This document shows positions 4,257 to 7,032 of a stretch of 7,032 nt of DNA, piece by piece. A program made the translations under genes and the position numbers. Every line of letters begins with the position of its first letter. The stretch's first letter is position 1. Origin of the DNA: Sandaracinaceae bacterium (GTDB taxonomy: Bacteria > Myxococcota_A > Polyangia > Polyangiales > Houyiibacteriaceae); assembly GCA_012514415.1 (NCBI GenBank), contig JAAZAH010000361.1, forward strand, positions 1 to 7,032. The letters are read 5' to 3'. A model generated the notes under the pieces. That model did no database searches. It was not told where the DNA came from and worked only from the letters and a program-made list of their open reading frames with translations.

Positions 4257-6893
4257 ATGGCTGATTCGTTCAATACCCTCCCGATCACCATCGAAGACGA
4301 GATGCGTCGCTCGTATCTCGACTACGCGATGTCCGTCATCATTGGGCGCGCAATCCCGGATGTGCGCGACGGCCTCAAGCCCGTCCACCGGCGGATTCTC
4401 TACTCCATGTACGACCAGAAGGTCACGGCCAGCGGCCCGTACAGAAAGAGCGCGCGTATCGTCGGTGATGTCCTTGGTAAATACCACCCCCATGGCGACT
4501 CCGCCGTCTACGACGCCTTGGTGCGCCTCGCGCAAGATTTCTCGATGCGCTACCCGCTCATTGATGGGCAGGGGAACTTCGGCTCGGTCGACGGGGACTC
4601 CGCGGCGGCGATGCGTTATACCGAGGTGCGCATGTCGCGCCTTGCGGCAGAGCTCCTCGCGGATATCGAAAAAGATACGGTGGATTTCACGCCGAACTTC
4701 GATGAGTCCGAGGAGGAACCGAGCGTCCTTCCGAGCCGATTCCCGAATCTCTTGGTCAACGGCTCGGGCGGAATTGCCGTCGGTATGGCGACGAATATCC
4801 CGCCGCATAATCTGCGCGAGATCATCGATGCCACGATCCGTTTGATCGAGGATCCGAGCCTCACAGTCGATGAGCTCATGCGGGACGATCCCGAAACGGG
4901 GCGGCTCGGCGTCAAGGGGCCGGACTTCCCGACCGCGGGCTTTATCTACGGGCGGCGCGGCATCGTCGAGGCCTATCAATCGGGCCGCGGTCGCGTCGTG
5001 ATGCGCGCGCGGGCTCATATCGAGCCGATGCCTGGACGGAACGATCGCGAGCGCATCATCGTCACCGAGATCCCCTACCAGGTGAATAAGGCCGAGCTGC
5101 TCAAAAAGATTGCGGAGCTCGTCCGTGAAAAGCGCATCGAGGGCATCTCCGATCTTCGCGATGAGAGCGATCGCGAGGGGATGCGCATGGTCATCGAGCT
5201 GAAGCGAGACGCGCACGGTGAGATCGTACTCAACCAGCTCTACCAGATGACCGCGCTCCAATCGACGTTTGGCTACAACTGTCTTGCCATCGTCGGACAG
5301 CGCCCCGCGACGCTCACGCTGAAGCAGACGCTCGAACACTTCATCCTCCATCGGCGCGAAATCGTCACGCGCCGCACCCGCTACGATCTTCGTCAGGCCA
5401 TCGCGCAGCGAGAGATCGTTGAAGGGCTTGGGATGGCCGTCACCGAGGTCGATCTCGTCGTCCAGACCATCCGCGATTCGCGCGATCCCGAGGAGGCGAG
5501 GAAGCGCCTCAGGCAGCTCCCGCTCAAGGGGCTTGAAGAGTTTGTGCGCCGCGCCGGCAGGCCCGAAGAGGAGATCGAGCGCGCTCGCGCGAGAGGCGAT
5601 TATTTCCTCAGCGAGCGCCAGGCGAAGGCGATCCTTGAGATGCGCCTCAGCCGCCTCACGGGCCTTGAGCGCGAGAAGCTCGCGGCCGAATATGGCGAGA
5701 TCTCGGAGCTCATCGCGGAGCTTGAGGCGATCCTCGCTTCCGAGGCGCGTCTTCTTGAGGTGATCACCGACGAGCTCATCGAGATCCGCGAAAAATACGG
5801 CGACGATCGCCGCACCGAGATCATCGACGCTGCGGGGGATATTTCCATCGAGGATCTGGTCGCCGATGAGGAAGTCGTCGTCACGCTGAGCCGCGCGGGC
5901 TATATCAAGCGTGTCCCGCTCGGCGAGTACCGTGCGCAGGGCCGCGGAGGGAAGGGCCTCCGGGCGATGGATACGCGCGATGAGGATTTCGTCTCAAGCG
6001 TCTTCGTCGTGAACGCACACGCGACCCTTCTTTTCCTCACGGATAAAGGGCGTGTCTACCGAAAGCGCGTTTATGAGATCCCCGAGGGTGGTCGCGCATC
6101 GCGGGGGCGGGCCATTGTGAACTTCGTCGGCCTCCAAAAGGATGAGAGCCTCGCGGTCGTGGTTCCCGTGCGTGAGTTCCATGAAGATGCCTCTCTCCTC
6201 ACGGTGACGAAGCGCGGCAAGGTGAAGCGCACGCTCCTCGATGCTTATGCCAACATCCGACAGACGGGCATCGTGGCGGTCGGGCTCGATGATGGCGATG
6301 AGCTCCTCGATGCATGCGTCGTTCGGGATAACGACGAGATCATGCTCGGAACGGCAAAGGGAATGAGCATTCGCTTCTCGCTCAACGATCTCCGCGCGAT
6401 GGGGCGGAGCGCTGCTGGAGTCAAGGGAATCGACCTTCGCGAAGGCGATCGCCTCGTCGGCGTCGGGGTCATCACCGATCCCGAGAAACAAGAGGTGCTT
6501 GCCATCAGCGAAAACGGCTATGGAAAGCGCACGGCCGTCTCCGAGCATCGCGTCCAGAGCCGCGCCGGCAAGGGCATCATCGCCATGGATTGCTCCGAGC
6601 GAAATGGCGAGCTTGTCCGCCTCGCGCTTGTGGAGCCGGAGGACCAGCTGATCGTGATCACCGATGGCGGGCAGATCATCCGCACACGCGTCCATGAGAT
6701 CCGGCGCGCGGGGCGGAACACCCAAGGGGTGATCGTCATCCGGCTTCGCGGAAAAGAAAAGGTTGTCGATGTCGCGCGCATCGCAGCCGCCCATGTCGAC
6801 GAACTTGACGAAGCATCAGAACAGGCTTCAAGCGAGGCTCGAGATGATGGTATCGTCACGGGCCAAGACGAGGGTCTATCCTCGGACGAATAG
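4257..6893 (+). CDS. gyrA: DNA gyrase subunit A
   Basis: The breakage-reunion subunit of DNA gyrase, forming A2B2 with GyrB in the cytoplasm to add negative supercoils using ATP. It is complete at 878 aa (E. coli 875). MRRSYLDYAMSVIIGRAIPD (16-35) starts the core. Catalytic Tyr is Y121 in AMRYTEVRMS (E. coli Y122). The DNA-bending Ile is I173 in GIAVGMATNIPPHN. The quinolone region HPHGDSAVYD has Ser82 and Asp86, the residues found in sensitive enzymes. QAKAILEMRLSRLTGLE lies in the coiled-coil/gate region. The C-terminal pinwheel carries a GyrA box, QGRGGKG (561-567), where E. coli has Q-R-R-G-G-K-G, and a second related QSRAGKG (767-773). The GyrA box favours gyrase over topoisomerase IV ParC. 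The last 31 residues are strongly acidic (12 Asp/Glu), as in tails known to tune DNA wrapping. GAGGAG 3 nt upstream supports the ATG. Confidence 0.98.
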   Translation: MADSFNTLPITIEDEMRRSYLDYAMSVIIGRAIPDVRDGLKPVHRRILYSMYDQKVTASGPYRKSARIVGDVLGKYHPHGDSAVYDALVRLAQDFSMRYPLIDGQGNFGSVDGDSAAAMRYTEVRMSRLAAELLADIEKDTVDFTPNFDESEEEPSVLPSRFPNLLVNGSGGIAVGMATNIPPHNLREIIDATIRLIEDPSLTVDELMRDDPETGRLGVKGPDFPTAGFIYGRRGIVEAYQSGRGRVVMRARAHIEPMPGRNDRERIIVTEIPYQVNKAELLKKIAELVREKRIEGISDLRDESDREGMRMVIELKRDAHGEIVLNQLYQMTALQSTFGYNCLAIVGQRPATLTLKQTLEHFILHRREIVTRRTRYDLRQAIAQREIVEGLGMAVTEVDLVVQTIRDSRDPEEARKRLRQLPLKGLEEFVRRAGRPEEEIERARARGDYFLSERQAKAILEMRLSRLTGLEREKLAAEYGEISELIAELEAILASEARLLEVITDELIEIREKYGDDRRTEIIDAAGDISIEDLVADEEVVVTLSRAGYIKRVPLGEYRAQGRGGKGLRAMDTRDEDFVSSVFVVNAHATLLFLTDKGRVYRKRVYEIPEGGRASRGRAIVNFVGLQKDESLAVVVPVREFHEDASLLTVTKRGKVKRTLLDAYANIRQTGIVAVGLDDGDELLDACVVRDNDEIMLGTAKGMSIRFSLNDLRAMGRSAAGVKGIDLREGDRLVGVGVITDPEKQEVLAISENGYGKRTAVSEHRVQSRAGKGIIAMDCSERNGELVRLALVEPEDQLIVITDGGQIIRTRVHEIRRAGRNTQGVIVIRLRGKEKVVDVARIAAAHVDELDEASEQASSEARDDGIVTGQDEGLSSDE

Positions 6894-6900
6894 CGTCGAC

Positions 6901-6949
6901 TTCGTCCTCGCCTCCGCGCGGGCGTGTCACGCGTGGAGGTGAGAGTGAA
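6901..6949 (+). promoter_or_regulatory. Long RNA hairpin covering the RBS and start of the gene after gyrA
   Basis: Bases 6901-6920 pair with 6930-6949 at 19 of 20 positions around a 9-nt loop (6921-6929). The only mismatch is 6906/6944. Four pairs are G-U (6904/6946, 6905/6945, 6910/6940, 6916/6934). The CCTCC at 6911-6915 pairs with the Shine-Dalgarno GGAGG at 6935-6939, and the outer stem includes the GTG start at 6945-6947. No T-run follows, so it is not an intrinsic terminator. The fold would hold the downstream gene closed unless opened by a factor, temperature, ligand or passing ribosomes. Pairings were read by eye and no folding energy was computed. Confidence 0.6.
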
Positions 6950-7032
6950 TCTAGAGCAGATCCAATCGGGCTTGCGACATGCGTCCTTCATGGCGAAGGC
7001 TGTTTTCTATGTGCTGACGAAGCTTGGCGATA
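6945..7032 (+). CDS. Unrecognised protein, N-terminal fragment cut by window edge
   Basis: An open frame runs from GTG at 6945 to the window end, giving 29 codons. A strong GGAGG (6935-6939) sits 5 nt before the GTG, and the frame has no stop, which together make a real start likely. An in-frame GTG at 6939 overlaps the Shine-Dalgarno and is less likely. The visible protein begins with a polar stretch (NLEQIQSGLRH) followed by a mildly hydrophobic, basic segment FMAKAVFYVLTKLG (15-28) that could be an amphipathic or membrane-associated helix. I do not recognise the family and assign no function. It lies 51 bp after gyrA on the same strand and may be cotranscribed with it, because no terminator is visible in between. 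Confidence 0.6.
   Translation, partial: MNLEQIQSGLRHASFMAKAVFYVLTKLGD

Noticed and set aside
4191..5351. A 386-codon open frame on the minus strand, antisense to gyrA
   Set aside because: gyrA is unmistakable on the plus strand. The antisense frame stays open because of G+C-rich codon bias, and its product is charged with no recognisable motifs.
5994..6794. A 266-codon minus-strand frame opposite the gyrA C-terminal domain
   Set aside because: It lies wholly inside conserved gyrA pinwheel coding sequence and shows the same Asp/Ala-rich shadow composition with no motifs.

Overview
The window reads as a chromosomal segment of a Gram-negative bacterium. Hand counts give roughly 60-68% G+C over most of it. 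The Gram-negative inference rests on a single-pass inner-membrane protein with a periplasmic SPOR (septal peptidoglycan-binding) domain. The SPOR gene layout and the bacterial-type GyrA would fit a deltaproteobacterium/Myxococcota-like lineage, but this is only a guess. No tRNA, rRNA, CRISPR array, insertion sequence or phage gene was seen, and the window is almost fully coding.

Layout, left to right. (1) The 5' end of otsA (trehalose-6-phosphate synthase) runs leftward off the window at 1-248. (2) A 54-bp gap separates it from a divergent, complete GH15 glycoside hydrolase gene (303-2057, glucoamylase/trehalase family). (3) A glucokinase gene (glk, 2054-3133) converges on the GH15 gene, and their stop codons overlap by 4 bp. 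(4) A SPOR-domain membrane protein gene (3170-4039) lies upstream of glk on the same strand, so the two probably form an operon. (5) A 217-bp divergent intergenic region carries candidate promoters and three perfect stem-loops. (6) A complete gyrA (4257-6893, 878 aa) follows. (7) A 51-bp gap follows, and then an unrecognised gene starting at GTG 6945 runs off the right edge. Its ribosome-binding site and start codon lie in a long predicted RNA hairpin.

How the genes fit together. OtsA makes trehalose-6-phosphate from UDP-glucose and glucose-6-phosphate. GH15 enzymes release glucose from alpha-glucans or trehalose, and Glk converts glucose back to glucose-6-phosphate. The left 3.1 kb can therefore be read as a small trehalose/glucan-glucose module beside housekeeping genes for cell division (SPOR) and DNA supercoiling (gyrA). 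No trehalose-6-phosphate phosphatase (otsB) is visible; it could lie off the left edge.

The observation most worth a second look is the 6901-6949 hairpin between gyrA and the next gene. It has 19 of 20 positions paired in RNA, four of them G-U pairs that keep RNA but not DNA symmetry, and it buries both the Shine-Dalgarno sequence and the start codon. Other points are the paired hairpins in the gyrA leader, possible (near-)leaderless starts for otsA and the SPOR gene, a lower-G+C front half in the GH15 gene, and an excess of the palindrome CGATCG.
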